Shown here: piece after piece, positions 24,506 through 32,374 of the stretch | Numbering within the stretch: position 1 is the first letter of the stretch | Layout of the letters: every line of letters begins with the position of its first letter | Assembly (NCBI GenBank): GCA_003141555.1 | Contig: PLMN01000027.1 | Coordinates: 1 to 40,771 of the forward strand | Length of the DNA: 40,771 nt | Direction: 5' to 3' | DNA from: Candidatus Aminicenantota bacterium | Lineage (GTDB): Bacteria; Acidobacteriota; Aminicenantia; Aminicenantales; UBA4085 | Position numbers and translations under genes: made by a program | The notes under the pieces: model-generated | Seen by the model: only the letters and a program-made list of their open reading frames with translations | The model's database searches: none | What the model was told of the DNA's origin: nothing

Positions 24506-24620
24506 CGGCCCGCCCGCAACCCCAGGCGCGAGAGAGTGCGGCGGACCAAGATCCCCTAGAGAGGGCTGAGGCACCTGCGGTCCGGGGGTGCGGGCCGAAG
24601 CGCCCCCCCTTCCGCCGATC

Positions 24621-24650
24621 TTGCAAGGCCCGGGGCGGCCGTGATATAAG
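24621..24650 (+). promoter_or_regulatory. promoter of lipid-kinase operon
   Basis: TTGCAA (24621-24626), an 18-base spacer, TATAAG (24645-24650). Initiation near 24657 gives a leader of about 17 bases with a GAGG ribosome site. A six-codon frame starting at 24657 ends in a TGA that overlaps the kinase ATG. Confidence 0.5.
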
Positions 24651-24673
24651 CGGCCCATGATCGGAACGAGGCC

Positions 24674-25588
24674 ATGAGCTCGAACGCGCGGACCGTCCTG
24701 ATCGTCAATCCCGCCGCCGGGCACGGGCTCGGGCTAAAGTGCTTCCATCGCCTGGAGCCTCGCCTGAGGCGGGATTTCCTGGGCCTGGACATCCGGATGT
24801 CCGAATACCCGGGCCAGGCCGTCGAGCTCGGCCGGAAGGCGGCCGAGGAACGCGTCCCTCTTCTGATCTGCCTCGGCGGCGACGGGACGCCCTTCGAAGT
24901 CGTCAACGGGCTCTATGCCGAGGGGCGCCCGCCGGTCGTCCCCGAGATCGGGCTGATCCCCGCGGGGACGGGCAATTCCTTCCTCCGCGATTTCGAAGTC
25001 ACATCGGCCGACCAGGCTCTCGCCGGCATCCTGGCGGGACGGCGGCACCAGGTCGACCTCCTGGATTTCGAATACCGCCGGGAAGGCCGCGCGGAGCGGC
25101 GGCGCGCCCTGAATATCATCGGCGTGGGACTGATCACCGACATCCTCAAGCTGACCAACGAGCGGCTCAAGTTCCTGGGCGCGGCCGGCTACAGCCTGGC
25201 CGTCCTCCTCCGGCTGGCCAAAGGCATGGACAACCGGATCGACCTCACGGCCGATGGCCGGAGCTGGACGATCCGCGACAGCGCCCTCGTCATCTCCAAC
25301 TCCCAGTTCACGGGCGGGAAGATGAGGATCTCGCCTCGGTCCGACGTCGCCGACGGCCGCGCGGACCTTGTCGTGTTCCGCGAGGTCAACCGCCGCGAGA
25401 TCCTCGCCATCTTCAAGGGCGTGTTCGCCGGGACGCACATGTCGCATCCGAAGGTCGAAACGACGGCCGCGGCGGAGATCGCGATCGAGGCCGCGCCCGC
25501 CCAGATCCTCATGGCCGACGGCGAGCTCCTCGGCGAGACGCCGCTCCGGGTGAAGGTCCTACCCCGCGAGCTGACGATCCTGGCATGA
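24674..25588 (+). CDS. diacylglycerol/sphingosine-kinase-family lipid kinase
   Basis: Cytoplasmic lipid kinase of the DAGK catalytic family (YegS/DgkB relatives), phosphorylating a diacylglycerol-like lipid. In 304 residues: N12-P-A-A-G16 nucleotide loop, G68-G-D-G-T72, V-V-N-G-L (76-80) and 'IPAGTGNSF' (95-103), all diagnostic. The C-terminal domain is beta-rich ('ISNSQFTGGKMRISP', 'VADGRADLVVF') as in YegS. The stop overlaps the acyltransferase ATG by four bases; the pair would supply and acylate phospholipid precursors. Confidence 0.9.
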   Translation: MSSNARTVLIVNPAAGHGLGLKCFHRLEPRLRRDFLGLDIRMSEYPGQAVELGRKAAEERVPLLICLGGDGTPFEVVNGLYAEGRPPVVPEIGLIPAGTGNSFLRDFEVTSADQALAGILAGRRHQVDLLDFEYRREGRAERRRALNIIGVGLITDILKLTNERLKFLGAAGYSLAVLLRLAKGMDNRIDLTADGRSWTIRDSALVISNSQFTGGKMRISPRSDVADGRADLVVFREVNRREILAIFKGVFAGTHMSHPKVETTAAAEIAIEAAPAQILMADGELLGETPLRVKVLPRELTILA

Positions 25589-26316
25589 GATCCGTCTTCG
25601 AACGCCTCCGCTCCGCGGCTCACTGGATGGTCGGATTGCCGGTCTTCGCTCTGTGCTGCCTCGCGGTCTGGAGCGCGAGCTTCCTTCTCCGGGTGCCGGC
25701 CTTCGAACGGCTGGTCAAGGGCGCCTGCCGCCTCGTTCTCACGGCGGCCGGCATCAGGCTCAAGGTCGAGGGCCGGGAGAACGTCGTCCCTGGCCGGCAG
25801 TACATCGTGATGATGAACCACGTGAATTTCTTCGACCCGTTCGTTTTCTACGCCGGGTTCCCGGGCCGGGCGCGCGGGGTCGAGGAGGAGAGCCACTTCC
25901 GATGGCCGGTCTACGGGCCGACGATCCGGCGCCTGGGCCAGATCCCGATCAGCCGGACGGACACGCCCCGGGCGATCGCGAGCCTGGACAAAGCGGCCGG
26001 GATCATCCGCGACCGGAAGGATTTCTCGATCCTCATCCTCCCGGAGGGCACGCGGACGCGCGACGGCGAGCTGGGCAGGTTCAAGCGGGGGGGATTCCTG
26101 CTGGCTCTCTCCACCGGCCTCGAGATCCTGCCGATCATCCAGGAGGGCGCCTTCCGGATCAACCGCAGGGGAAGCCGCCTCATCCGGCCGGGGACGGTCC
26201 GCTACGTCATCGCCCCCGCCGTGTCCGTCGCCGGGTATTCGCGCGACAACCAGGCCGCCTTGATCGAAAAGGTCCGTTCCGTTTTCCTCGCTCCGCCCGT
26301 CAGCGGAGGGACTTGA
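25585..26316 (+). CDS. 1-acyl-sn-glycerol-3-phosphate acyltransferase family (PlsC-like)
   Basis: Membrane-associated acyltransferase of phospholipid synthesis. The 243-residue protein has a hydrophobic N-terminal segment (14-36) anchoring it to the inner membrane, then the acyltransferase blocks: N-H79-V-N-F-F-D84 (HX4D catalytic motif), 'GQIPISR' (118-124), 'LPEGTRTRDGE' (152-162) and a late 'ILPIIQEGAF' Pro motif. It starts inside the kinase stop (ATGA), so the two are coupled. The last 17 bases overlap the 3' end of the MFS gene on the other strand. Confidence 0.88.
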   Translation: MRSVFERLRSAAHWMVGLPVFALCCLAVWSASFLLRVPAFERLVKGACRLVLTAAGIRLKVEGRENVVPGRQYIVMMNHVNFFDPFVFYAGFPGRARGVEEESHFRWPVYGPTIRRLGQIPISRTDTPRAIASLDKAAGIIRDRKDFSILILPEGTRTRDGELGRFKRGGFLLALSTGLEILPIIQEGAFRINRRGSRLIRPGTVRYVIAPAVSVAGYSRDNQAALIEKVRSVFLAPPVSGGT

Positions 26317-27547
26317 GGCTCAAGCGCCGGAGAAGCGGGGCGACTTTCGCCGTGACGGCCACGACCAGCAGGGTCATCCCCCCCCCAAACACGACCGACG
26401 GCACCAGGCCCATGAGCTTGGCGGCGACGCCCGACTCGAACGCCCCGATCTCGTTCGAGGAGCCGATGAAGATGCTGTTGACCGAAGCCACCCGCCCCCG
26501 CATCTCGTTCGGCGTCGCGAGCTGCAGGATCGTGGCCCGGATGACGACGCTGACGTTGTCGAACAGGCCGCTCAGGAAGAGCATCGCCATCGATAAGGCG
26601 AAATTCCGGGACAGGGCGAAGAGGATGATCGAGGCGCCGAACCCCGATACGGCCGCAAAGAGGATTCGCCCGGTCCGGCGCATCGGGGGATGGTAGGCCA
26701 GGAAGAGCGACATCAGGACCGCCCCGGCCATGGGCGCGGCCCGAAGGAACCCAAGCCCCTGCGGCCCGACGTGAAGGACCTCGGCGGCGAAGATGGGAAG
26801 CATCGAGGCGGCCCCGCCGAACAGCACGCCGAACATGTCGAGCGACATGGCCGCCAACAGGATCTGGTTTTTGAAAACGAAATGCAGGCCGGTCGCCAGG
26901 CGCCGGCCGAGGGACTCGTCCTGATCGGACTTCAGGGCCGGCCGGCCGGCGACGCCCGCCAGGAGGCCGATCGATACCAGGTCGAACGCCAGGATCATCA
27001 CATAGGCGATCCGGACGCCGAAAAAGCCGTAGGCCAAGCCGCCCAGGGCCGGACCGGTGATGGCCCCGACCTGCCAGGTCACGCTGTTCCAGGTCGAGGA
27101 ATTCGGGTAGAGCTCCCGGGGCACGAGCTGGGCGGACAGGGCCGTCGCCGCGGGCGTGATGAACGTCCGGGCGATGCCCGTGAGGGCGACGACGGCGTAG
27201 ATCGGGATCAGGCCGAAAGCCCGATAGAAGCGCCCGAGGTCGAGACTGAACCCGAAGAGAAGCAGGGTCCCGACCATGAGCAGCAGCAGGAAGCCGAAGA
27301 TGATTCTCTTCCGGTTGCGGAGATCGGCGATATGGCCCGCGTAGAGCGCCGCGGCGATGAACGGCACGGCCTCGCTCAGGCCGACGAGGCCGAGCGAGAG
27401 CGGGTCGCGGGTGAGATCGTAGACCTGCCAGCCGATGATGAGCCCCTGCATCTGGCTGGCGAGCGTCATGAAGAAGCGGAAGCCGGCATACAGCCGGAAG
27501 TCCCGGATCCGCAGGGCGGCGAACGCGTCGGCCCTAGGCGCCGGCAT
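26300..27547 (-). CDS. MFS transporter (EntS/multidrug-exporter-like)
   Basis: A 415-residue major facilitator with twelve predicted helices. 'FRLYAGFRFFMTLASQMQG' at the start, 'GWQVYDLTRDPLSLGLVGL' and 'AGHIADLRNRKRI' (motif A between helices 2 and 3) match the enterobactin-exporter/macrolide-efflux-like branch. Substrate is unknown. The ATG at 27547 has only a weak GAGGAT ribosome site and lies inside a short upstream frame (27635-27534) that looks like the N-terminus of another MFS protein. Translation may therefore depend on coupling to that frame. The promoter at 27672-27644 is a perfect consensus. The 3' end overlaps the PlsC-like gene convergently. Confidence 0.9.
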   Translation of the reverse strand: MPAPRADAFAALRIRDFRLYAGFRFFMTLASQMQGLIIGWQVYDLTRDPLSLGLVGLSEAVPFIAAALYAGHIADLRNRKRIIFGFLLLLMVGTLLLFGFSLDLGRFYRAFGLIPIYAVVALTGIARTFITPAATALSAQLVPRELYPNSSTWNSVTWQVGAITGPALGGLAYGFFGVRIAYVMILAFDLVSIGLLAGVAGRPALKSDQDESLGRRLATGLHFVFKNQILLAAMSLDMFGVLFGGAASMLPIFAAEVLHVGPQGLGFLRAAPMAGAVLMSLFLAYHPPMRRTGRILFAAVSGFGASIILFALSRNFALSMAMLFLSGLFDNVSVVIRATILQLATPNEMRGRVASVNSIFIGSSNEIGAFESGVAAKLMGLVPSVVFGGGMTLLVVAVTAKVAPLLRRLSLKSLR

Positions 27548-27635
27548 GATCCTCGTCCCCGAGGACGGAAACGAGCTGGCCGTGCCAGAGGATGAGGAAA
27601 TCGCGGTTCCAGACCTTTGATGCGGGCGCGTTCAT
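27534..27635 (-). pseudogene. remnant N-terminus of a second MFS transporter / upstream ORF
   Basis: A 33-codon frame reading M-N-A-P-A-S-K, then 'VWNRDFLILWHGQLVSVLGD', which is the typical start of an MFS exporter (N-R-D-F-x-x-L-W-x-G-Q-x-V-S-x-x-G-D). It breaks into 'EDHAGA' and a TAG that overlaps the start of the intact MFS gene by 14 bases. The ATG lies eight bases from a consensus TATAAT, so the frame would be read leaderlessly. I see it as the remains of a deleted gene, now serving as leader of the MFS gene; a functional upstream ORF is the alternative. Confidence 0.55.
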
Positions 27636-27643
27636 CAGGGCGA

Positions 27644-27672
27644 ATTATAGAGGCCGGGCCCGCGGCTGTCAA
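27644..27672 (-). promoter_or_regulatory. consensus promoter of MFS transcript
   Basis: On the minus strand TTGACA (27672-27667), exactly 17 bases, TATAAT (27649-27644): a perfect sigma-70 consensus. Predicted start near 27637, two bases before the remnant ATG. Confidence 0.7.
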
Positions 27673-27720
27673 AAGAGGGCTTCCCACTCCGCGTCCGGCG
27701 AGCTGAAGAAGCCGAAACCA

Positions 27721-28437
27721 TCAGCTCCCTGAGCCGGACTCGACCACACCGCTCCGGCCCGCAGGCGGCCGCCGCTCGCGGAGGACGAGGAAGAACAGCG
27801 AGGCGGCCAGGACGGCGGCGAAGTGGCACATGACTGAGGGAAGGATCCCGTCCGACTCGGCCAGGAGCAGGCGGACCGCCAGCGCGGGCAGCAGGAAGCC
27901 CAGAAGCCCGGTCTGGAGATTGGCCCAGTGCTTCCGCCTCACGACATCATCGGCCGCGACCATGCCCGCCGCCGCGCCGAAGATCGTTATGAGCAGGCTG
28001 AGCTGATAAAAAAGCGCATAAGAGAAGTCGAACACGCCCGCGGAAAAGTACCGGGCGATCACCAGCTCGCACACGGACATGGTGATCGCGCCCGGTGCGG
28101 CAAGGATCCAAGCCGAGAACGCCAGGGCCAGAGCCATGTCGGCCAAGGCAACCGTCCTGAGCCAGCGCAGGCGCGGCGCGCTGAGCTGATATCCCAGCCA
28201 CAGCCCGAGCGGCGGGAGCCAGGTGATGTCCAGGAAGGCGAGCTGCGTCCAGATCTTGTGCTCCGGGGTCCGGCAGACCGCCACCTCGGCGAACTGGTAG
28301 CCCGCGAGAAGGAGAAAGATCAGTCCGGTTGGGAAGAGGATGCGCTTTCGCCCCGGGCTCCGGCTGATGAAAACCCACGCGCCCGCGCCGACTTCGAAGA
28401 GCCCGGTCAGGACGGCGAGGATCGGCGAATAATTCAA
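27721..28437 (-). CDS. seven-helix integral membrane protein of unknown function
   Basis: A 238-residue hydrophobic protein with about seven transmembrane segments and short loops. I start it at a TTG at 28437, with GGAG five bases upstream, one base after the DUF3788 stop; the longer open frame upstream only shadows DUF3788. Features include 'TPEHKIWTQLAFLDITWLPPLGLWLGYQL' in the middle (given as positions about 67-95) and a conserved-looking 'MCHFAAVLAASLFF' helix near the C-terminus. The pattern recalls small sensor-like or histidine-kinase membrane modules, but I cannot assign a family. It is translationally coupled to DUF3788. Confidence 0.65.
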   Translation of the reverse strand: MNYSPILAVLTGLFEVGAGAWVFISRSPGRKRILFPTGLIFLLLAGYQFAEVAVCRTPEHKIWTQLAFLDITWLPPLGLWLGYQLSAPRLRWLRTVALADMALALAFSAWILAAPGAITMSVCELVIARYFSAGVFDFSYALFYQLSLLITIFGAAAGMVAADDVVRRKHWANLQTGLLGFLLPALAVRLLLAESDGILPSVMCHFAAVLAASLFFLVLRERRPPAGRSGVVESGSGS

Positions 28438-28438
28438 T

Positions 28439-28858
28439 TCAGCTCCGGACCTTGAATCCGACGAGCGCCGCGGCGATCGCGGCATCCTCCGGCGTCCGGA
28501 CCTCGAGGCGAAGACCACGGCCTTCGGCGTATTTTCGCGCGTCCCGGAGTTCGGCGATCAGCGGTTTCGGCAGGCCGCTGCGCTCGACGGCGGCGACCGC
28601 CTTGTCCCCGAAAACGAAGCCCAGGGTGAAGGCGCCCTCGCCCGGGATGAGAAACAAGAGATTCCGCGTCCCGCGCAGGAGCTTCATCGTCCAGCCGGAC
28701 TTGGGACCGTAGTATTTCCATTCTTCGACCACGGGCCCGTGCTCCGCCGCGACGGCCGCTTTCAAATCCGTCCACAGGTGGAAAGAATCCCCGAGCGCCG
28801 CCGCGAGCTGAGCGTCTCCCGGCTTTAGCCCTTTGTCTATCAAGGCGCGGCGGATCAT
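28439..28858 (-). CDS. DUF3788 family protein
   Basis: A 139-residue soluble protein matching DUF3788 in length and layout: an N-terminal helix with 'LGDSFHLWTDLKAAV' (23-37), 'EEWKYYGPKSGWTMKLLRG' around 45-63 with the conserved W and K-x-G-W, 'LLFLIPGEGAFTLGFVFGDKA' around 67-87, and the terminal 'YAEGRGLRLEV...DAAIAAALVGFKV' block. Function of the family is unknown. It has a promoter at 28904-28876, and the membrane protein downstream starts one base after its stop. Confidence 0.8.
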   Translation of the reverse strand: MIRRALIDKGLKPGDAQLAAALGDSFHLWTDLKAAVAAEHGPVVEEWKYYGPKSGWTMKLLRGTRNLLFLIPGEGAFTLGFVFGDKAVAAVERSGLPKPLIAELRDARKYAEGRGLRLEVRTPEDAAIAAALVGFKVRS

Positions 28859-28875
28859 GTCTTCGGCCCGTGGAA

Positions 28876-28904
28876 ATCGTACGCCCGCGGCCGGCCGCCG
28901 TCAA
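28876..28904 (-). promoter_or_regulatory. promoter of DUF3788 operon
   Basis: On the minus strand TTGACG (28904-28899), 17 bases, TACGAT (28881-28876); the start point lies close to the ATG at 28858. Confidence 0.45.
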
Positions 28905-28952
28905 CCGGGACCTATCCCTGCTCGTCAACTCGGAAGAAGCGCCGCCCGCGCC

Positions 28953-29030
28953 TCAGATCTGGAAGCAGCACGAGAACTTGACCAGGAAGACGTTTTCGGG
29001 GTGGATGTCGAACAGGCCGGCCCGAATATT
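28953..29030 (-). pseudogene. C-terminal fragment of an outer-membrane barrel protein
   Basis: A 25-codon frame on the minus strand, directly after the barrel gene at 29039, reads 'GLFDIHPENVFLVKF' and ends S-C-C-F-Q-I and TGA. The alternating hydrophobic pattern ending in an aromatic-rich strand is typical of the last beta-strand of TonB-receptor-like barrels. An in-frame TGA immediately upstream cuts it off from any start. Best read as a 3' remnant of a lost gene; it is short, so chance is possible. Confidence 0.35.
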
Positions 29031-29038
29031 TCAGCGAT

Positions 29039-29911
29039 TTAAAAGAAGATCTTCAGCCCGGCCGCCGCATAGACGCCGGATAGATCGATCGCCGCGTCGC
29101 GGAGGCCGCGGACGATGCCCTGAGCATAGGACCCGGGAAGGTTGAGCTCCCGGTACGTCGCCGGGACCCAGTCCACGTAGTCATGATACGAGAAGAGGCG
29201 GAAGGGCGCCGGCGCGGCCGCGACATTGTAATCCGTCTCCTGGTACGTGCCCTCGAAGCCGGACGTTCTCGCGTTCCGCCAGCCGGCGTCGATGGTCAGC
29301 GCAAGCCGCGATCCGAGGGCGACATCCAGGGACGCGCCGAGCGTCCAGCCGATATTGAAGGCCGTGGCGTCGGCGGTCCACGCCAGATCGGTGCTCGGGG
29401 CCTGGTCCGTCCATGTGGAGATCTCGGCCCCGTCGTCGTGGAACGTCGTCCAGTAGCCGTCCAGGGACGCATGGGGCCGGAGCGTCAGGACGCCCGACAG
29501 GGGAACCGCATAGGACAGGCCCAGGCGGGCGACGGTCGCCCGGATCGCGTCGTTCCTCTTATAGGTATACGTGCCGTTGTAAACGCCCGCATCGATGACG
29601 TTGCCGTTTCGCGTCGTGCCGACCCGGCCGACCGAGACGAATGCCGAGACACGGTCGCCCAGGGGGACGGATACGGCCGCTTCGAATCCATCCGCCCAGT
29701 CCAGGGTTTTGAGGCCGGCGTCCGGCAGGGCATATCCGATGTCCCGGCGCCACCGCACGAAATCCCCCAGGAATTCGTTGAAATCGTGGGGGAAAATGCG
29801 AGCCGCGCCGTACGAGAAGCTCAGGGAAAACCTCTCCTCCCCCGCGAGCGCGGGCAGCGCGCAGAAAAGGACGGCAAGAACCCGAAGTCCCATTTTTCGG
29901 CCCGCCGGCAT
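29039..29911 (-). CDS. outer-membrane beta-barrel-like protein A
   Basis: A 290-residue exported protein. Signal peptide about 1-23 (ending 'LPALAGEE'), then alternating amphipathic strands with many Tyr/Trp/Gly residues ('FSLSFSYGAARIF', 'AFVSVGRVG', 'LGLSYAVPL', 'LALTIDAGWRNA') and a C-terminal phenylalanine ('AAGLKIFF'), as for outer-membrane barrels of 10-12 strands. I cannot name a family. The ATG at 29911 follows AAAGGAG. It is divergent from barrel-like protein B with 90 bases between, so the two may be regulated together. Confidence 0.65.
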   Translation of the reverse strand: MPAGRKMGLRVLAVLFCALPALAGEERFSLSFSYGAARIFPHDFNEFLGDFVRWRRDIGYALPDAGLKTLDWADGFEAAVSVPLGDRVSAFVSVGRVGTTRNGNVIDAGVYNGTYTYKRNDAIRATVARLGLSYAVPLSGVLTLRPHASLDGYWTTFHDDGAEISTWTDQAPSTDLAWTADATAFNIGWTLGASLDVALGSRLALTIDAGWRNARTSGFEGTYQETDYNVAAAPAPFRLFSYHDYVDWVPATYRELNLPGSYAQGIVRGLRDAAIDLSGVYAAAGLKIFF

Positions 29912-29934
29912 TGACGTTTTGCTCCTTTATGCGC

Positions 29935-29964
29935 ATTATATACGCGAGAAGGCCCGGAAAACAA
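29935..29964 (-). promoter_or_regulatory. promoter of barrel protein A
   Basis: On the minus strand TTGTTT (29964-29959), 18 bases, TATAAT (29940-29935), with the AAAGGAG ribosome site shortly after. TATATA on the plus strand overlaps it and may serve the divergent gene. Confidence 0.5.
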
Positions 29965-30001
29965 CGGCTTCCGCCGTCGCGGCCGTCTCGGAGAGAAATT
30001 C

Positions 30002-30892
30002 ATGCCTCGATTTCGGAGATGCATCGCCGCCCTGTCGGCGGCGGCCTTCCTCGCCGTCCTCGCGCTTCCCGCACGGGCGCAGGAGCCCTTCCGATTCGAA
30101 TTCTTCGTCAAGGGAGCGCTTGCCCCGTCCGGAGCGCTCGCGACCTACGACAGCAGCTACGACCCCCATCCGGGATACGAAATCCCCGGCTCGTACGCCC
30201 GCCAGACACTCAATATCGATCCTATGTCCGGCTGGGGCGTCCGCGCGGGAGTAACCGCGCATCTCGGAACAATGCTCGGGCTGAGGCTCTCGGCGGGCTG
30301 GGACGAGACGCCCCTCGGGGGGAACAATCCGGATTTCCAGCTTTTCTATAAATATACGGCCTGGCTCCCGCCCATGACCAACCCGACCTACGGCTCTCGG
30401 CTGACCACCGTCGAGTGGCCGGCCACGTCGGGCCGGCTCCGCCGCATGACGGCCTCGCTGGAGATGAATTTCCGCATTCCGCTCTCGCCGCTGTGGACGC
30501 TCAACCTCTCAGCCGGCCCGCTCCTCTCGTTTTTTAACGGCAAGGTCGATCCGCTCGGATACGAGGAGTTGGTCTATGAGCGCTACGGGGCGCAGATCTT
30601 CAGATATTATTTCGTCCTGCTCCGTCTGCCGCCGCTGACGGCATTCGGATTCAACGGCGAAGCGGAGGTCGCCTTCCGGATCGACCGGCACGTCTCTCTG
30701 CTCCTCGGCGCGGCCTTAAGGAGCGGGACCTACGCCGCGACGCCGGAAATCGCCTCCTGCCTCGACTACCATACGCTTCAGGAAGCGCCGGCGGAGGTCA
30801 TGACCCGTCTCAAGGCGTGCATCATCCCCGCTCCCCTGACGCTGAGGCCATCGCCTTTTCTCTTCAGCCTCGGCTTCGCCGTGGGCTTCTGA
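30002..30892 (+). CDS. outer-membrane beta-barrel-like protein B
   Basis: A 296-residue exported protein with signal peptide (about 1-26, ending 'LPARAQEP') after GGAGAG at correct spacing. The rest consists of alternating strands ('FRFEFFVKGAL', 'LGLRLSAGWDETPL', 'MTASLEMNFRI', 'FLFSLGFAVGF') and ends in F, as in outer-membrane barrels. Two cysteines (in 'ASCLDYH' and 'LKACIIP') near the C-terminus may form a disulfide. It is not obviously homologous in sequence to its divergent neighbour but has similar size and design. Function unknown. Confidence 0.65.
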   Translation: MPRFRRCIAALSAAAFLAVLALPARAQEPFRFEFFVKGALAPSGALATYDSSYDPHPGYEIPGSYARQTLNIDPMSGWGVRAGVTAHLGTMLGLRLSAGWDETPLGGNNPDFQLFYKYTAWLPPMTNPTYGSRLTTVEWPATSGRLRRMTASLEMNFRIPLSPLWTLNLSAGPLLSFFNGKVDPLGYEELVYERYGAQIFRYYFVLLRLPPLTAFGFNGEAEVAFRIDRHVSLLLGAALRSGTYAATPEIASCLDYHTLQEAPAEVMTRLKACIIPAPLTLRPSPFLFSLGFAVGF

Positions 30893-30907
30893 CCGCCGGT
30901 ATGCGAC

Positions 30908-31264
30908 TTACTTGATCTCGGCGATGGGCTTGCCGTCGACGATCTTCAGGGTCAACTCGGTAATCTTGGTCAGGTCGAGATCCTCCCAAACCAGCCCCGT
31001 GCCTTCGACGTCGCCGACCTTGAGGTCCCACTTGGCCGCCGTTTCGTGCGCGCCGAACTGGATGTGGATGGACCCGCCGTCCTCCAGGACTTCCTTGAGG
31101 ATGTTTTCTTCCCAATCGGTTTTATCGGCCGGGGAGATATGGATGGCATGGATGTCGACGCCGGTCTTGTTGTGCAGGGTGAAATCGAGCGCCTTGTTCT
31201 GGGCGAACGCCGGCAGCATCAGGAGAAGGCTCAGGGCGAGAACGGGAACGATTCTTTTTAACAT
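30908..31264 (-). CDS. small exported beta-sandwich protein of unknown function
   Basis: A 118-residue protein with a clear signal peptide (1-21, ending 'LPAFAQNK'). The mature part has the pattern 'FTLHNKTGVDIHAIHISPAD', 'GGSIHIQFG', 'WDLKV' and 'EWEDLDLTKITELTL'-like strands (here 'VWEDLDL'). I recognise this as a widespread small periplasmic protein usually left as hypothetical; no function is established that I know of. Start and ribosome site (AGGAGG) are clear, and it has its own strong promoter at 31353-31325. It faces barrel protein B convergently with 15 bases between. Confidence 0.75.
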   Translation of the reverse strand: MLKRIVPVLALSLLLMLPAFAQNKALDFTLHNKTGVDIHAIHISPADKTDWEENILKEVLEDGGSIHIQFGAHETAAKWDLKVGDVEGTGLVWEDLDLTKITELTLKIVDGKPIAEIK

Positions 31265-31324
31265 TTTATAGATCCTCCTGGAATCGCGGATCCGGAAACC
31301 AAAAATCCGGACCGCGGACGCCGG

Positions 31325-31353
31325 ATTTTAGCCTTATGCGCCGCGGGTGTCAA
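31325..31353 (-). promoter_or_regulatory. promoter of small exported protein
   Basis: On the minus strand TTGACA (31353-31348), exactly 17 bases, TAAAAT (31330-31325), with initiation about 55 bases before the ATG. Confidence 0.65.
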
Positions 31354-31407
31354 CCGGGAGGAGCGAGCCGCCCGGCCGCAGGCAAGGCAGATGCGCAGCC
31401 CGTTCTG

Positions 31408-31500
31408 GACGGTGCCGTTGTTCAGGTTGAGAGAGTTGCGGTCCAGGGCGAAGGCCTGCCGGATCTCGAACCAGAAATCTTCGTCGGCCGCGATCCGCTC
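31408..31500 (-). pseudogene. fragment of class-V aminotransferase-like gene
   Basis: Immediately after the patatin stop, and in another frame, the minus strand reads 'ERIAADEDFWFEIRQAF', then 'ALDRNSLNLNNGTV'. This is the segment near the start of isopenicillin-N-epimerase-like class-V aminotransferases (D-x-x-F-W-x-x-V/I-R-x-x-F...L-N-N-G). It has no start codon, and similarity is lost after 'NNGTV'. Such enzymes often carry a Tat leader just before this segment, and a Tat leader remnant lies 2.3 kb upstream on the same strand (33871-33770). Confidence 0.5.
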
Positions 31501-32374
31501 AGGAGGAGAGGATCGAGGCGATGAGGGACTGGGCTTTCTCCGCCTCCTCGTAGCCGCGCTTCATGATCGCCGGACCATTATGAAACTCCAGCATCCCGAA
31601 TTCCTCGATGGCCGGCGTGAGGAGAGCGTTCGGCCGGGCATGCTCGAGGCGCTGGACGATCAAATTGGACGTGCTGATCGTCAATGTTTGGAGGAACACG
31701 TCCAGGAGCGTCGGCCTCGTCGAATACGGCAGCTTGAGGCCGCCCGGCACGATCTTTCCCAGCCGCTTCAACTTCGAGTCCCGCCGGCCGCGGAGGAGCT
31801 CGCCGACTTTCGCCGGATCGGGGGAAACGTTGACGGCGATCGAGGGCGCGGCCGAAAGGCGCTGCGCGACGCTGACGGGCAGCGGATTGCTCAAGCCGCC
31901 GTCCACCAGATAACGCCCCTGATGCAGGACCGGCTTGAAGAGGACCGGAATGGCGATGCTGGCCAGGATGGCCTCGATGAGAGAACCTCTGTCGAAGACG
32001 ACCTCTTCGCCGCTGATCAGATCCGTCGCCACGGCCCGGAAGGGAACCGGGAGGTTCTCGATGGCCTTCGATCCGATCAGGTCCCTGAGGAACTTCACGA
32101 CCCGGCCGCCGTCGACGATGCCGGACAGGGGAATTCCGGGCCGGAAGATCCTGGCCAGGGCCAGCATATCCACGGACTTGAGGATGCCCTCCATGTCCGC
32201 GACGCGCAGGCCGGACGCATAGGCTCCGCCGATCAGCGCCCCGATGCTCGTCCCGACGATAGCCTCCGGGACGACGCCCTCCTCTTCGAGCCGTTTGATC
32301 ACCCCGATGTGAGCGAGCCCCCGGGCGCCGCCGCCCCCGAGGACCAACGCGATTTTCCCGCGCGCCGGGATCAT
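31499..32374 (-). CDS. patatin-like phospholipase (RssA-type)
   Basis: Lipid acyl hydrolase with a Ser-Asp dyad. The 291-residue protein has the oxyanion loop G13-G-G-G-A-R-G, nucleophile S43 in G-T-S-I-G (41-45), and D158 in 'LVDGGLSNPLPV'. It has no signal peptide, as for bacterial RssA/YlbK-like members, so it acts on the inner face of the membrane or in the cytoplasm. The ATG overlaps the stop of the glycosidase-like gene by four bases, indicating translational coupling, although the functions look unrelated. Confidence 0.88.
   Translation of the reverse strand: MIPARGKIALVLGGGGARGLAHIGVIKRLEEEGVVPEAIVGTSIGALIGGAYASGLRVADMEGILKSVDMLALARIFRPGIPLSGIVDGGRVVKFLRDLIGSKAIENLPVPFRAVATDLISGEEVVFDRGSLIEAILASIAIPVLFKPVLHQGRYLVDGGLSNPLPVSVAQRLSAAPSIAVNVSPDPAKVGELLRGRRDSKLKRLGKIVPGGLKLPYSTRPTLLDVFLQTLTISTSNLIVQRLEHARPNALLTPAIEEFGMLEFHNGPAIMKRGYEEAEKAQSLIASILSS

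Noticed and set aside
27660-27725. Minus-strand tail 'GFGFFSSPDAEWEALF' with stop after the membrane protein gene
   Set aside because: Looks like a C-terminus but is only 16 residues and matches nothing I recognise; chance is as likely as a remnant.
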